Notes under the pieces: model-generated
Seen by the model: only the letters and a program-made list of their open reading frames with translations
Told to the model about the DNA's origin: nothing
Database searches by the model: none
In this document: in pieces, positions 1-10,980 of the stretch
How positions within the stretch are numbered: position 1 is the first letter of the stretch
How the letters are laid out: every line of letters begins with the position of its first letter
Assembly (NCBI GenBank): GCA_003952965.2
Contig: CM025849.1
Location: 10,273,306 to 10,337,305 of the forward strand
Origin: Morella rubra
Lineage: Eukaryota; Streptophyta; Magnoliopsida; Fagales; Myricaceae
Direction: 5' to 3'
DNA length: 64,000 nt
Position numbers and translations under genes: made by a program

Positions 1-461
1 AATTCCTGCGGTTGGACATTACTATTAGAGATTATGTTGATTGTCCAGTTATCGGCTAGATGATCCATACTCGTATAGAAAGATCTTGTGCTCCAGTTAT
101 AGAAACAGCCAACTTTGATTTTCTGATCAGAAGGACCTTAATGAAACTTCAATGGTGACTCCGGTAATTCAAGAGAAAGTTTATATTGTAATTTGAATGG
201 TATGGATGCCATCTTTATCTTCAATGATAATCTCAGGTTGTCTAGATAGAATTTACACTTTCCGTTTAAATAGATGATGTATACTTGTGCTGGAGAAATC
301 CCACGGGTTTCCATCTACTGGTTGATTTGTTTTTCTTGAATATCAGATAGATGGACACATATAATGTTTTCTAATGGCCATTGTTACTGCTATGGCATGG
401 AGCAGTTTTTCCAATTGTTTGTTTTTTACTTTACTCTTATTATCTATATTTTGAGCTATAG

Positions 462-950
462 GTGGAGGGAAAAACGGTTAAGGCACAGATCTGGGATACA
501 GCAGGTCAGGAGCGATACCGTGCTATCACCAGTGCTTACTATAGAGGAGCTGTGGGGGCACTGCTGGTGTATGACATAACTAAGAGGCAAACTTTTGACA
601 ATGTCCAGAGGTGGCTCCGGGAATTGAGGGACCATGCAGATTCTAATATTGTCATCATGATGGTGGGAAATAAGTCTGACTTGAGCCATCTTAGAGCTGT
701 TTCAGAGGAAGATGGTAAGTCCTTGGCTGAAAGGGAAGGCCTCTCATTTCTTGAGACATCAGCTCTAGAAGCGACAAACATTGAAAAGGCATTCCAGACC
801 ATTTTGACAGAGATATACCAAATCATAAGCAAAAAGGCATTGGCAGCTCAGGAAGCCGTTGGCAGTGCCGTTGTTCCTGGACAAGGAACCACTATCAATG
901 TTTCTGATGCATCAGGAAATGCGAACAAGAGAGGTTGCTGCTCTACTTAA
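462..950 (+). CDS. RABA2: RABA2-class Rab GTPase, 3' exon (5' part outside window)
   Basis: This is the last coding exon of a Rab11-like small GTPase that controls trans-Golgi/endosome and cell-plate vesicle traffic. The exon opens directly after an AG acceptor at 460-461, so its first codon (GTG, Val) is internal and exon 1 with the P-loop lies left of the window. Visible motifs are DTAGQ (G3, exon residues 12-16), NKSD (G4, 70-73), TSA of the G5 loop (99-101), and a C-terminal CCST, a typical double-cysteine geranylgeranylation tail. The wording of the switch II to G4 stretch ([23 protein letters not shown]) and the PGQGTTIN tail fit RABA2b/c/d better than RABA1 or RABA4, from memory of Arabidopsis members. 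Stop TAA is at 948-950. Bases 1-461 are intron. Subfamily assignment is fairly sure; the exact member is not. Confidence 0.93.
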   Translation: MEGKTVKAQIWDTAGQERYRAITSAYYRGAVGALLVYDITKRQTFDNVQRWLRELRDHADSNIVIMMVGNKSDLSHLRAVSEEDGKSLAEREGLSFLETSALEATNIEKAFQTILTEIYQIISKKALAAQEAVGSAVVPGQGTTINVSDASGNANKRGCCST

Positions 951-1330
951 GCTGGAGATGAGGGAGAGAAAATATTTGCTAGCAGACAGACCCTTTTTTT
1001 TTTTTTTAAATGCCTCTTTTATTCTTTTCTTTTTGGTCTTTGTTTCTTTGGATGAGTGAGAGACATGTAGAGTATATTTTTACCTCATTGAGTTCACAAT
1101 AAGGGAGATTGTGAATGTCGAAAGCAGCAGTCAATTAGTACTTCTGGAGGTTCTGCTTTCCTTTTGATCCATTCTTGTAGGTTGCTGGAAAAATGGGGAA
1201 CTCTGACTTTAGGCTATTGGGCTGGATCTTTTGGCATCTCGACTGGGAGAAATATTGTGGGGAGTAGAAGCGGCTTCTGGAGTTGGCTTGTTCTTCAGTC
1301 ACTTTCTAACTTGTAATAAAAGCTTGTTAC
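951..1330 (+). other. RABA2 3' UTR with poly(A) signal
   Basis: Non-coding DNA follows the RABA2 stop codon. An AATAAA hexamer lies at 1315-1320, about 365 nt after the stop, and is the likely polyadenylation signal. The true cleavage site cannot be seen from sequence alone. Confidence 0.5.
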
Positions 1331-1534
1331 GTTTTTGACAGATCCGTACCACACGTGTGTGCCATCTCTCTTGCATTTCCTGTTGGGGCGGCATTGCCCA
1401 CCGTATTCCCCTTCTATTTTCCCTTTATGTTAGACATCCAATTCATTCGATCGACGTTGTGCCCTCTTAATTCAGCCATTCCTTCGTTTTACGTTTCTTT
1501 ACAAACTTCCCAACAAAAAGAGGCATAGAAATTA

Positions 1535-1865
1535 GGCTTAATTAGTCATCGTGGTAATTTTTTTTTTTGAACAAATTAGCCTTTAGAATACAATTTTAAA
1601 GGACTGATCCTTGTAGTCCATTTTTCAGATATAGAGATTTTTTGTTTACTAAAAATTAACTAACTAAAGACCAACATAGATTCAAGGTTGGATTGTGCAT
1701 TTTGAGATTAAATTACCTATTATAAGCTCTAGACTCTATCCCTGAGTTAATTTTTAGTGGACGAAATCTATTTGTCAGAATAATAGACTATAAAGACCGG
1801 TCCATTCAAAGTTGTCCTTCATTTGTTAAAAATTGAATGTCCCGCTTAAAAATTAAGCAGGTTAA
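1535..1865. repeat. AT-rich MITE-like segment with imperfect inverted halves
   Basis: Two parts of this stretch are imperfect inverted matches: a segment around 1630-1665 with ACTAAAAATTAACT and one around 1745-1770 with AGTTAATTTTTAGT. The flanks are AT-rich with no coding sequence. It resembles a decayed non-autonomous element between two genes, but I see no target-site duplication. The rest of 1331-2440 holds nothing I recognise. Confidence 0.3.
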
Positions 1866-2463
1866 AGCTCCAAATACATCCAGCATAGTGGTTGTGATTC
1901 GACCTGCTGTAACCCAAAGGTTCAGTTATTATAAGAGAAGCCAGTGGACGCCGCAGAAACTAGACCAAAACAAATCCAATCGGCCCATAGAGGGCTAAAC
2001 AGGGTCTGTTACATCACAATTAAGCAGAAACCAAGGGAAATTGGAAATAGAAAATGAACCAAAAGAACTATTCCATTTTGGGTTGCTCTCCAAAGCTGTT
2101 CTGATATCTTGAATATCTTTGCCAATAAAACCTTCCACTGGGAGTAGTTCCCTCTTCTGGACCCCCATTGGCAAGCTTCAAGCAAGTCCCCTTCAATGAA
2201 CACCTCCTTCATTACCCTCCTGCTCCAGTTGGCAAGCTAAGAGACAAGCCTTTAGTTCTCCACATAAGGGTGACAATGCAGGAAGTCGTACTGTCCTAGC
2301 TTGAATTAGGCTTCCCATTTCATCTCTGCAGCCTTTAGTTAATGGTAAGGTTGGTAGACAAGAAGAGCTTCTATTTTCATTTCACACCTCTTAACAACTC
2401 AGAAGCAGGACAATGAAGAAGAAGGAACAGAAAGGAAAGATCTACTCAATTTGTATAGTTACA

Positions 2464-3570
2464 TTATGTATTCTGTATGTTTTTTCCACAGAAATCTCTG
2501 ACCTTGCTAATTAATTCGCTAGAGGAAACTAAAGGTTCGGCTGTTACATGGCAAGATAATACATTTTTCCCTGCCGTAATGGCCCAAACATGTAGGTCAT
2601 GAATATCCTCAACTCCTTTGATACATTTGAGGCCAGTTTCCAGCTTATCAATATCAAGCTCGCTTGGAGTCCTCTCCATCAATATGCCATATATATTGCT
2701 GAGCATGGGTACAGTAGTACTTAAAGCAAGAACAGCAAATATAAGAGTACAGATCAGATCTACTACTAACCAGCGTGGTTTTACCCAAATGATGGCTCCA
2801 GCAATCATCACCCCGATAGATTGGATCAGATCAGTCATGACATGAAGGTAAGCCCCCTGGAGATTTATGTTTGATATTTTGGCCTTTTCTGGAGAATCCG
2901 ACACCAAATTAGTTTTCTCTTCAGTTGTTGCACATACCTCCTCTCTTTCATGATCGTGATCCGCATGTCCACAGGCATGATGATTGTGGTTGTGGTCATG
3001 GTCATGACTGTGACCAAGCCATACAACCATTAGAAAGTTGATAATAAATCCAAATGCTGCAACTCCAAACATGAGCGCTCCATTCACCTCTGCATTTTTA
3101 TGAAGAAGCCTGTTGATGGCTTCATAAATGAGGATCCCAGAGATCAGCCATATGAGCTGCACAGATAGAAGAGCACCCAAAACCTCAAGACGGTTGTATC
3201 CAAAAGTATGTTGTGATGTTGCTGCCCAACCTGAAGCCCATATAGCGAACAGAGAGATGGAGAACCCAGCAACATCAGAGAGCAAGTGGGCTGCATCTGT
3301 GAGAACAGCAAGGCTGTTGGCTTTCACACCTCCAAAAATCTCTACTACCATGACTAGTACATAGAAAATTATCAGTCCATATAGCTTTTTCATCGAATTT
3401 GATCGTTGTCCAGGCTCCAAAGCACTATTTTCTAGTTTGGAGAAAGCACAAAGAGATTTGCAGGATAACTTATGCACCATGAGATGAACATCGACTTTCT
3501 CTGACACAACTGGTATCTCAATTTCCAGCTGGGAATTTGTTCTCAAGATGGGTTCTTCCTCTTGCTCCAT
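2464..3570 (-). CDS. MTP4: Cation diffusion facilitator, MTP4/MTPB-type zinc transporter (C-terminus frameshifted)
   Basis: This single coding exon encodes a CDF-family Zn2+/H+ antiporter of 368 residues as it stands. Membrane helices run from about residue 62 to 185 and again from about 240 to 290. The metal-site HxxxD motifs in helices 2 and 5 are both present (H95-D99 and H243-D247). A His/Asp-rich cytosolic loop lies at about 187-207, followed by the cytosolic domain with DLHVWAIT. The short His loop, the ILMER stretch and the wording fit MTP4/MTPB1 better than MTP1. Members usually end in a stretch like VTIQ(I/V)E. Here the frame runs into TAA at 2464-2466 after NIQNT. A plus-one shift near 2480-2487 hides an in-frame VTIQIE followed by TAG at 2442-2444. 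This is either a sequencing or assembly indel next to a 6-base homopolymer or a real truncation. Confidence 0.9.
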   Translation of the reverse strand: MEQEEEPILRTNSQLEIEIPVVSEKVDVHLMVHKLSCKSLCAFSKLENSALEPGQRSNSMKKLYGLIIFYVLVMVVEIFGGVKANSLAVLTDAAHLLSDVAGFSISLFAIWASGWAATSQHTFGYNRLEVLGALLSVQLIWLISGILIYEAINRLLHKNAEVNGALMFGVAAFGFIINFLMVVWLGHSHDHDHNHNHHACGHADHDHEREEVCATTEEKTNLVSDSPEKAKISNINLQGAYLHVMTDLIQSIGVMIAGAIIWVKPRWLVVDLICTLIFAVLALSTTVPMLSNIYGILMERTPSELDIDKLETGLKCIKGVEDIHDLHVWAITAGKNVLSCHVTAEPLVSSSELISKVRDFCGKNIQNT

Positions 3571-5531
3571 CTGCTTAAATGAACTGAAGGGTTTAATTTG
3601 GTGAAAGAACTATATTAAACACAGAGACTCAATAACATGATTAATTTCTTCAACAAGAATCTTCAATTTGAAGATTCTCAAAATGAACAGATGCATCATT
3701 TATGAAGCCTGCTAAGATAAAAGGAGCACTGACACTTTATGGACTTCTAAGTCCAAGACTCGAAGTTGAACCAAGAATGGCAATGGAGAAACAAGGAAAC
3801 AAAATTGAATCACATTAGTTTATTAGGTCCATTTACGCCATCTAGGTCTGTGGAATGTCATTCAAGTGGCCTGAAGTTTCATCCTAAAATATTTGAGGCT
3901 CTAATAAAATATCACACTTTCTGCAAGCTTTAAGCACACTGAACCTTTACATTACGTTGTGGAATTGAGAAAACCATAAAGCAGAATTCATGTTTCAAAA
4001 TCTCCTAGTTGGTATACATCAACTACACCAGTCCAAACAATAATGATCATGCGGCTCTTACCTGAAATCAATTAAACTCCTCAAAGACTTTAAATTCCAA
4101 TTAGTCAGGATCAGCTACTGAGATCATTTTATGATTCAAATCTATATATGGCCACACCTTTTTGTAATATTGGTTCCCCTCTAGGCTTTGAAAACCCACA
4201 AAAACCGCATGGAGATTTTTGTAGCTTAGTGGTCCCCCCAACAATTCGTTCCAGCACCCCCTTCTCCTAAAGAAAAAAGAATGGCCCCCCAAGGAAGCTT
4301 CCCAGGTTCGCCTCTGCCCCTTCTAACCACAATGACATGCATCTATGTTGAGCTTTCTCTGGTTCATCTAGTGATCCCAATAGAGTCATATCACTCCTCC
4401 CAACTCGTTTCCATTGCATACAGTGAAACTCTCTCAGCCAACTTTATCTTCTGCTTCTAGTGACTGTAGTCATTGGTTAAAGATCAACGTGATCATGATA
4501 GAGTTTTGCCAAATTCTGTAGTAAAGTTTGCTATCGCTAACATTTCACAAATACCTGCACCTCTTGTTCTGTCTTCTTTTTTATCAATAGTCCATACAAG
4601 ATTGCTGTTCAAACTACATTCATTTCGTGAATTAATTGTTTCTTTACCACCCACATTTTATACCATGCAATGCCTTGCACCTGTCCATATGATTTCCAAT
4701 TAAATTTTATCATCACACGATGGTCACAAAAAATAAAAGCATTCCTCCCCTTTGTACAACTACACTAACACTACTGGTAACCAACAAATTACCACCCAAA
4801 ATGGATTTAATTCAAATTATAAAATGAAGGCAAACAACCAAGAAGAGTGGGAACTAACAATAAACACAACATTTAAAAGGTGTGAAGTTTTGAATTTCGA
4901 TATAAAACAAAGTATCCATTTGCTCTAAGTTTTGAATACCGGCAAAAAACCTGTGTAACCAGAACAAAACCAAGAAAGACATATTTCTCAACAACCATCG
5001 AACCCAAGACTGATATCCCTTCAGATTCATTAAAAAGATGCTGATCTTCTCATCAACATAACTAATACTCCAATAAGGCCACTTTGCAACTCAAAAGGTC
5101 CAATCATGCAGCCAGTCAATAATCGGAGACCTTAAACAACACTATAACGAAGAACATCCAGCCCAGTCGAGTCAATCAAAGTGATCAAGACTTGAGTTGC
5201 AATAGGTATTACCAGTCCACGGCGGGCCCAAACTAGGTGAGAGGATCCGTAGCAGACTCCAATTTTTAATTGGGATTGAGGCAAGGCTTAGATAAGTTGC
5301 GCAAACATAGTTACAAAGTTGCAAGAGGAAAATCATTAAGCACTCCAACATCTTATTACCAAAACATAAAGAAATATGCATAATCTGGTCAGCCATGACT
5401 CTATGACGAAGATCAATAGTAAGAAACTCAACAAAATTACCAAAAACAAAGAGGAAATCGGACATCCCAATTCAGAATCAGAGCAAATAATTCCAATTAA
5501 GTGTACGGTCAAAGGGGAGTGATAGAAGTAC
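3571..5531 (-). other. Candidate 5' UTR intron(s) of the MTP4 gene
   Basis: Read on the minus strand, the MTP4 start codon is immediately preceded by GCAG (3571-3574), a good splice acceptor. A CAG|GTACTT donor lies at about 5530-5532. A second strong donor, CAG|GTAAGAG, lies at 4060-4063 and could close an intermediate non-coding exon. This suggests a leader intron of up to 1.96 kb. No other coding sequence is evident between 3571 and 5700. Splicing is inferred from site sequence only. Confidence 0.4.
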
Positions 5532-5778
5532 CTGAGAACGAGATAGGAGCAAAGAGGACACCTTTTTCAGGATCCCAATCTCATGGGACGGTTGAGGGAT
5601 ATATAGGGTCCAGGCTTATCTGAAACAATCCAAAGGTAAAGAATCAAACGGAAGCAATTGAGTACGAGCACAAACGGAAAGAAAGACCCCCTTCACGTAC
5701 AATTCCATTATAGTGGCGGATGCAAGGGGTAGCGAACCAGGGCGGCCGCCACCCATTGCTCCGCCCAAAAAATATTTT

Positions 5779-5811
5779 TACATGTGTGTGTGTGTGTGTG
5801 TTTTTTTTTTC
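5779..5811. repeat. (GT)n / poly-T microsatellite
   Basis: An alternating TG tract of roughly ten units is followed directly by a run of ten T. Confidence 0.8.
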
Positions 5812-6879
5812 TCTCATAAGTTGGCCCGACACCCATTAGGCCCAGGCCAAACTCCCCCCTCTCGCACGACTCTCCCTCTCAGCTCACCCCCTCTCCTGTC
5901 AGATCCTCCTCCACCGGCGTCCGGCGACCTCTCGGCTCACTCCCTCTCAGCCTCTCTTTCTTTCTCTCGGGATCTCTCTCTCTCTCTTAGGCTCGACTCC
6001 AGTGCACTGCCCACCGTCGATTGCCGCCGGCCCACCGTGATCCGGTGCTCGTGCAGTCTTCCAGGGCAGCAGCCGCCAGCAGGTATCCCTCTCTCTCAGC
6101 TAATTACTGATTGTGAATTTGGGTGATTTATGAATGTCAATCAAATGAGGCATATTCGTTTTCTATCATTTTCGTAGGATTTCAATCCTACTTTTATTTT
6201 TACAATCCAAACATAATAATATACATGCATTTTTATACAACACTTTATTATTTTTTTTACACACACTAATTCTTTTCAACAACTTCTACATGTATTTTTA
6301 TACAACTTTAACACCACCTAAATATTTACAAAACCATCAAAATCCTAAAAAAAACATGAAAACGAACATGCCCATTAAAAATTCAGACAGATAAGGAAAA
6401 GCTCGCTAATACCAAACATTTGGTGTACTTTTCCAAATGGTTTATTAGAGACGGATTAGTGTCTTCTTCCAGAAATGATTGTTTTCCGAACTTAGTTGTT
6501 TATTGTATTTGTATTGGAGTTACGTGTCTTCTGGAAATGATTAATTCCGATTAATAAGGGTTCTTGTTGATTAGTGATTAGAATTTAGTTACTTTTTTTT
6601 TTTTTCTAAAAAATTTGTAGTTGTTGGTATTGATGTTTGCCTAATTTCAGTTCTTGATTTTGATTTTGAAGATGACAATGAAGGTTGGTTATTGCTAATC
6701 AAATTATTTTTGTTTTTTGAATTTTTTAACTAGTTGCAGACATTGATCATGAGTTCCTTGATTTTAGGGAGTTTATGTTTTTGATTTTAATGATCATGAG
6801 TTGCTAAATAGGTTATTACCTATGTTTTAGCATTTGTTTCAACAGAGGGGGACTGTGAAAAACCCACTAAAGAAATCTC

Positions 6880-7506
6880 TTTTCACATGAAAAGACCCAA
6901 AACCCCACAGAGTCGCAGCCCAACTAATGGCCCAGGTAAAAACTGGTTGAAAACCTGACGAACTAACACCAGTGACGCCAACAAGAAACCTGCAGTTGGT
7001 AACCTACAGTCACCAACAAAAGGGTCTAGGAAAGTGACCATTCCAAGCCCATCAAAATCACAGCTCTTAGCATTCTGCATTTGCAGCTGATAGTAACTGT
7101 TGAATGCGTATGAGATATTTCTCTTTCCTCCGATGCCATTACATGATCCCCCATAATTAAGTGTAGTGCAATCTGCAAAACTATAGTCAAGTTTCATGTG
7201 GTCTGTCACAGCAGACAAATCTGTAGATGGGTTTGCTACACACCACCTAGATGGGAGATACCGGACATTCCTTGCATTCTTTAATAACCTGTTGCCCAAA
7301 CCAAGGTTTAGTGCATATTTAGCTTGACCATCAAAGGAAAAGATGCCCCAGTGTCTCTCAAAGGGGTTCCTTTGTTACTCAGGACATGATTTATGAGCCC
7401 TTGGTTGAAAAACCTCACAGCAGTGACCATATCCAATTTTGCTCAGTGCTGCAACTGAGGTGTCAAAATTCCCATCAAATGCATTGTAGTAAATGTTGGC
7501 CCCATG
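6880..7506 (-). pseudogene. Glucan endo-1,3-beta-glucosidase (GH17 with X8 domain) fragment
   Basis: On the minus strand a broken reading frame runs from NIYYNAFDGNFDT (about 7500), through FERHWGIFSFDGQAKY and a GLGNRLLKN stretch, into an X8/CBM43-type domain. That domain begins WCVANPSTDLS and continues with YGGSCNGIGG, YAFNSYYQLQMQ and CDFDGLGMVTFLDP. This is the C-terminal half of a GH17 callose-degrading, cell-wall enzyme. The N-terminal catalytic part is missing. A section between the KIGYG and FERHWG parts is deleted, with a stop or frame break, and the C-terminal tail is out of frame. A 14-base GT...AG insertion splits the GDCR|FLVGVTG region. The fragment cannot encode an active enzyme. 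It lies inside an element-like segment and could be a captured copy. Confidence 0.85.
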
Positions 7507-7879
7507 GTACGTACCAATTATTTTAATATTTTTAATACTTTTAATCCTTAATTTTTGATATTTTAACTCTTAAGATATTTTTTGCACTGCGTAGGAATTT
7601 TTTTTTTTGTCATTTCATCTTAAAAGTTCGACCCCCTTCAAATTGAGTATTAGTTCCGCCACTGTAATTTCATGGTTCATTCTTGCGTGATCTGTGCCTA
7701 AGTTCCCTATTCTTCGGTCCCTGTTAAGGCATGAAAAAAGACGACCGTTCCTCGTCAAAGTCCGATACTTGTCGGTTGGACCGTTCCTTTCTTTCACCCT
7801 GTTCACATCTTTTCCTTGTTTTCCCAAGGAGTCTAACAACTTCAACTGCAACGCGACCCAAGTCTATTTCGATATGAGC

Positions 7880-8205
7880 TAGGGTTGCACAACTGGAAAT
7901 CTGGTCCGATTTTTTGGACCGGACCGGTTTCATTTTTTTTAATTTTTTTTTTATATTTTTTTTAGTAAATTTCAAAAGGGGGAAGGGCATGTCAAAATAC
8001 AGAGTTTTAGTTTAAGTTAAAACTAAACTTTTTTAAGTTTGTAATTTGTGTTAAAAATATATATTTTTTTTTATATTAATAAATACGGTCCGGTCCGAAC
8101 CGGACTGAATTTACACAAACAAGACCGGACCAGACCGTAAATTCGGTCCGATTTTGTGATCCGGTCCGTGGTCCGATTTCGTTCAGCCCAGTCTGAGCCT
8201 TGTAA
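7880..8205. repeat. GGTCCGGTCC-rich non-autonomous element-like repeat
   Basis: Two blocks rich in GGACCGGACC/GGTCCGGTCC words (about 7906-7932 and 8087-8190) flank AT-rich DNA. This arrangement of subterminal motif clusters is typical of small plant DNA transposons. The left end may begin near CTAGGGTTGCACAAC (7879). I could not find a matching right terminus or target-site duplication. Confidence 0.4.
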
Positions 8206-8374
8206 ATTCCACCTGGATGCGCACACTTCGGTCTTTCTCGTCAACATGAAGGGTGGAACCAAAAAACGTTGAGGAGTTCAACCTCCACGCGCTTACGGCG
8301 CTTAAGAAGACTTTTTCCTTTTTTAAAGAAGCCGGCGAGGTAAGGTACCAAGGTTCGCTCAAGGAAAAAAACAA

Positions 8375-10640
8375 GAAGAATCAAATATCCGCTAAATCCG
8401 ATTGGATTTCCTTATAGAGTGTGCTGATAGTCTGTCTGATGTTTAAAAGTAATGATTTTTGTCATACTTGGAATATGTTGACAACTCTAAAATGTTTAAG
8501 ATTAATTTATGTGCCAACATACCATAGGTAACTAATTTTTGTCCAATTACAGTGGGTTTGTTCCATGAATAATAAAATTTATAGCCTCATACTTTGATTG
8601 ATTGATTTTGAAAATTTGAGATTTTAATATGTCAAAAATAGTATTAGGATTCCAAGATTGTTTTGATGGTTTGAAAGTACAAAATACTTTTTTTCTTAAA
8701 TTTATCTTTTTAGAATCTAACCGTTTTAAGTTTTTATCATCTGAATCAATCTTTATTAGTTATATTGCAGCTTTTATGACTTATATTTGGTAGGTTTAAC
8801 CGTTTTAAGTTTTAATCAGATTAATTTTTTGTTTTACAATACAAGCAAGAAGAAATAATATTATGTTATTAATTCGAAAACTGCTTTTTCTATGTATTTC
8901 ATGCATGCTTGTTGGCTGCACCAGTTCCATTGAATCCAACTTAATTACAATTTTAAATACCTCGATGTGTTGTTAATCTGCAGAAAAAAAAAATGGTCAG
9001 AAGCGACTACTGATGAACATATGAAACATCACAATGTGTTGGACATATCTCCTAGGATCTTTGTCTAATATATATTGCCGGGTGCCGGCCAATCTCATAT
9101 CTCATTCTCTTGGGTTAGATATTTAAATACACAAAAGAATGATTGGAAAAGTCCTCCAAAGCCAATCAGGCGAACATACAGAGGGAGACAAAGCGTAGAT
9201 CATGTACTTCTTATCTGCTCTCTTGGATCGATGTTAAGTTGTCTTTTGTTTTCTCAATATTTCGGAGTATCAAAATTTTGAACAAGTCAAATACATTTTA
9301 AAACTTTTAATATTTATACTGACACACTTCAAAATTTTTATAACTTTTCACAAAATCTAATTAAAAACTTCAATATTCAAAAGATTTCTAAAATTTTGAA
9401 TACATTTTCTGAAATTTTGACAAAAAAACACCACCTTAATATGCATCTAAATAGTAGGATAGATGAAAATGTATGACAATGGAAGCTAGATTAAGTTCTT
9501 CAAAGTTTGATGTGAAATTGACTTTAATTCATACGAATATTAAATCAAGTTCATTTAAATTATCACCCATAAATTGAATCAAGTTCGTTAAAACTATCAC
9601 CCGTGATAATATCATTTACCGTAAATTACCAAAATGTATCAATCATCATCCTATCATAATGTCCGACCGTGTTATCACCCTCTCTTATGGATAGACCATA
9701 GCACAACAGAGAAAAAAGCAAAGCAAGAGAATATGTTCTGATAAACCCGTTGGTCTCTCCTTTGTCACCTGCAAATTCCAAATATCTTGGATGGAGCTGG
9801 AAAGCTCCAAGTCAGAAGATCTCTCAGGATCTGATTTCACATACCTTTTTCTTGGGTTTATCTGTTCCTTGATATTTTCCACCCGAGTCCGGAGCTATGT
9901 GGTGAGTTGGCATTTCCTATTTAAATCACTTTGCTTACCCAAAAAAAAGTATTTAAATCACTTTGGCTGTTTGGAATTCCCCTGTTTTCGGATATTTAAA
10001 TATTCCGTTAAGATATCTGGGCGGGAGTTATGGTCTCCGGGAAGCGAATCCGTCGTGTTTCATGCTTCCCGGTCCCATTTTTCTTGAACTTTTCTTTTAG
10101 GCCCTTTGTTATTATTATTATTTTTTAACCGGGTGTCTTGTCCAATCTATAGGCACATCCATTAATTTTTGTGCAATTTCTCGTCTCATACAAATTAAAT
10201 AATTATCAAGTTAAAAATTTTGAAAGTAACTTTAAAAGAATTGATAGTACTTTGTGAAGTTTTTGAACATAAAATTTTAGAAGAAGCATACCACCAAGAC
10301 TCAAATCTTAACCACTAAACCTACCTCTTGACTTTGATGTCTATTCGGACAGAATTATGTGCTTATACTGTTTAAATCTTTGTTCAAATTTCACTATATA
10401 ATTTGAAAAGATAAAAAAAAAAAGGAAAAAAGATAAGCTTATATTATTTAATATTGTTTTGTAAAATTTTAGACAATAAACATTAAAATAAAGTCTACAT
10501 ATTTTCTCAAATTAGACCTGCACTTCAGACTTAAAATTGAAAAGGATTTTCGTCCAAGATTTTTTTTTATTGAAATATTACGGACATGGAAGGCTTGTAC
10601 TCATTGCCAAGAATGAATGATGAAGAACGGCAATATTACC
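8375..10640. other. AT-rich intergenic DNA upstream of PP1
   Basis: No gene is recognisable here. Stretches around 9290-9430 and 10200-10480 are made of repeated AAAATTTTGAA-like words, as in degenerate MITEs. The short reading frames present have no recognisable similarity and overlap one another on both strands. Confidence 0.5.
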
Positions 10641-10650
10641 GAGACAGCCC

Positions 10651-10712
10651 AGGTTGGAATTTTTGGGCTTTTTTTTTTTTAAGGTTGGAATTTTTGGACT
10701 TTTTTTTTTTTT
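10651..10712. repeat. Two-copy 31-bp tandem repeat with poly-T
   Basis: Two adjacent 31-bp copies start at 10651 and 10682. Each begins AGGTTGGAATTTTTGG and ends in about 12-13 T. They differ at one position just before the T run (GGGC versus GGAC). This lies about 270 bp upstream of the PP1 start codon. Confidence 0.8.
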
Positions 10713-10980
10713 AAAAAAAAAACGCACGTTGCTGAAGAGTTTATAAGCCAAAAAATCAGATACATTCTCCCGTCTTCTCTTTCTTTCAAAGCACCCCCCG
10801 CCCACCCAACTATTTTCAAAAAGAGTCCGCTCCACCAATAAATTAAAAATACAACGAAGGGGAAAAAGCCGAACGAACGAAGGCAAAAAGCCGAGAAGAA
10901 GACGAAGACGAAGACGACGACGTGAGGAAAACAGAGAGCTCTGTTCTTGTTCTTGAATTTCTTAGGTTTCTTGGGGGACT

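Larger units (their letters stand above)
5711..7664. mobile_element. Candidate hAT-like non-autonomous element carrying a gene fragment
   Basis: The left end reads TAGTGGCGGA (5711-5720) and the right end TCCGCCACTG (7655-7664), so the ends are inverted copies of a (T/C)AGTGGCGGA terminus. From memory, that terminus is common among plant hAT-like elements. The interior has a CT/CCG-rich leader-like stretch (5820-6110), AT-rich filler, and an antisense fragment of a glucanase/X8 gene (6880-7506). I found no clear 8-bp target-site duplication (TTCCATTA on the left, TAATTTCA on the right) and no transposase. The boundaries are therefore tentative, and the similarity beyond the first ten bases is weak. 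Confidence 0.4.

Noticed and set aside
5713..6126. 137-residue Pro/Ser-rich plus-strand frame
   Set aside because: It is low-complexity CT/CCG-rich leader-like DNA inside a repeat, with no domain and no splice support.
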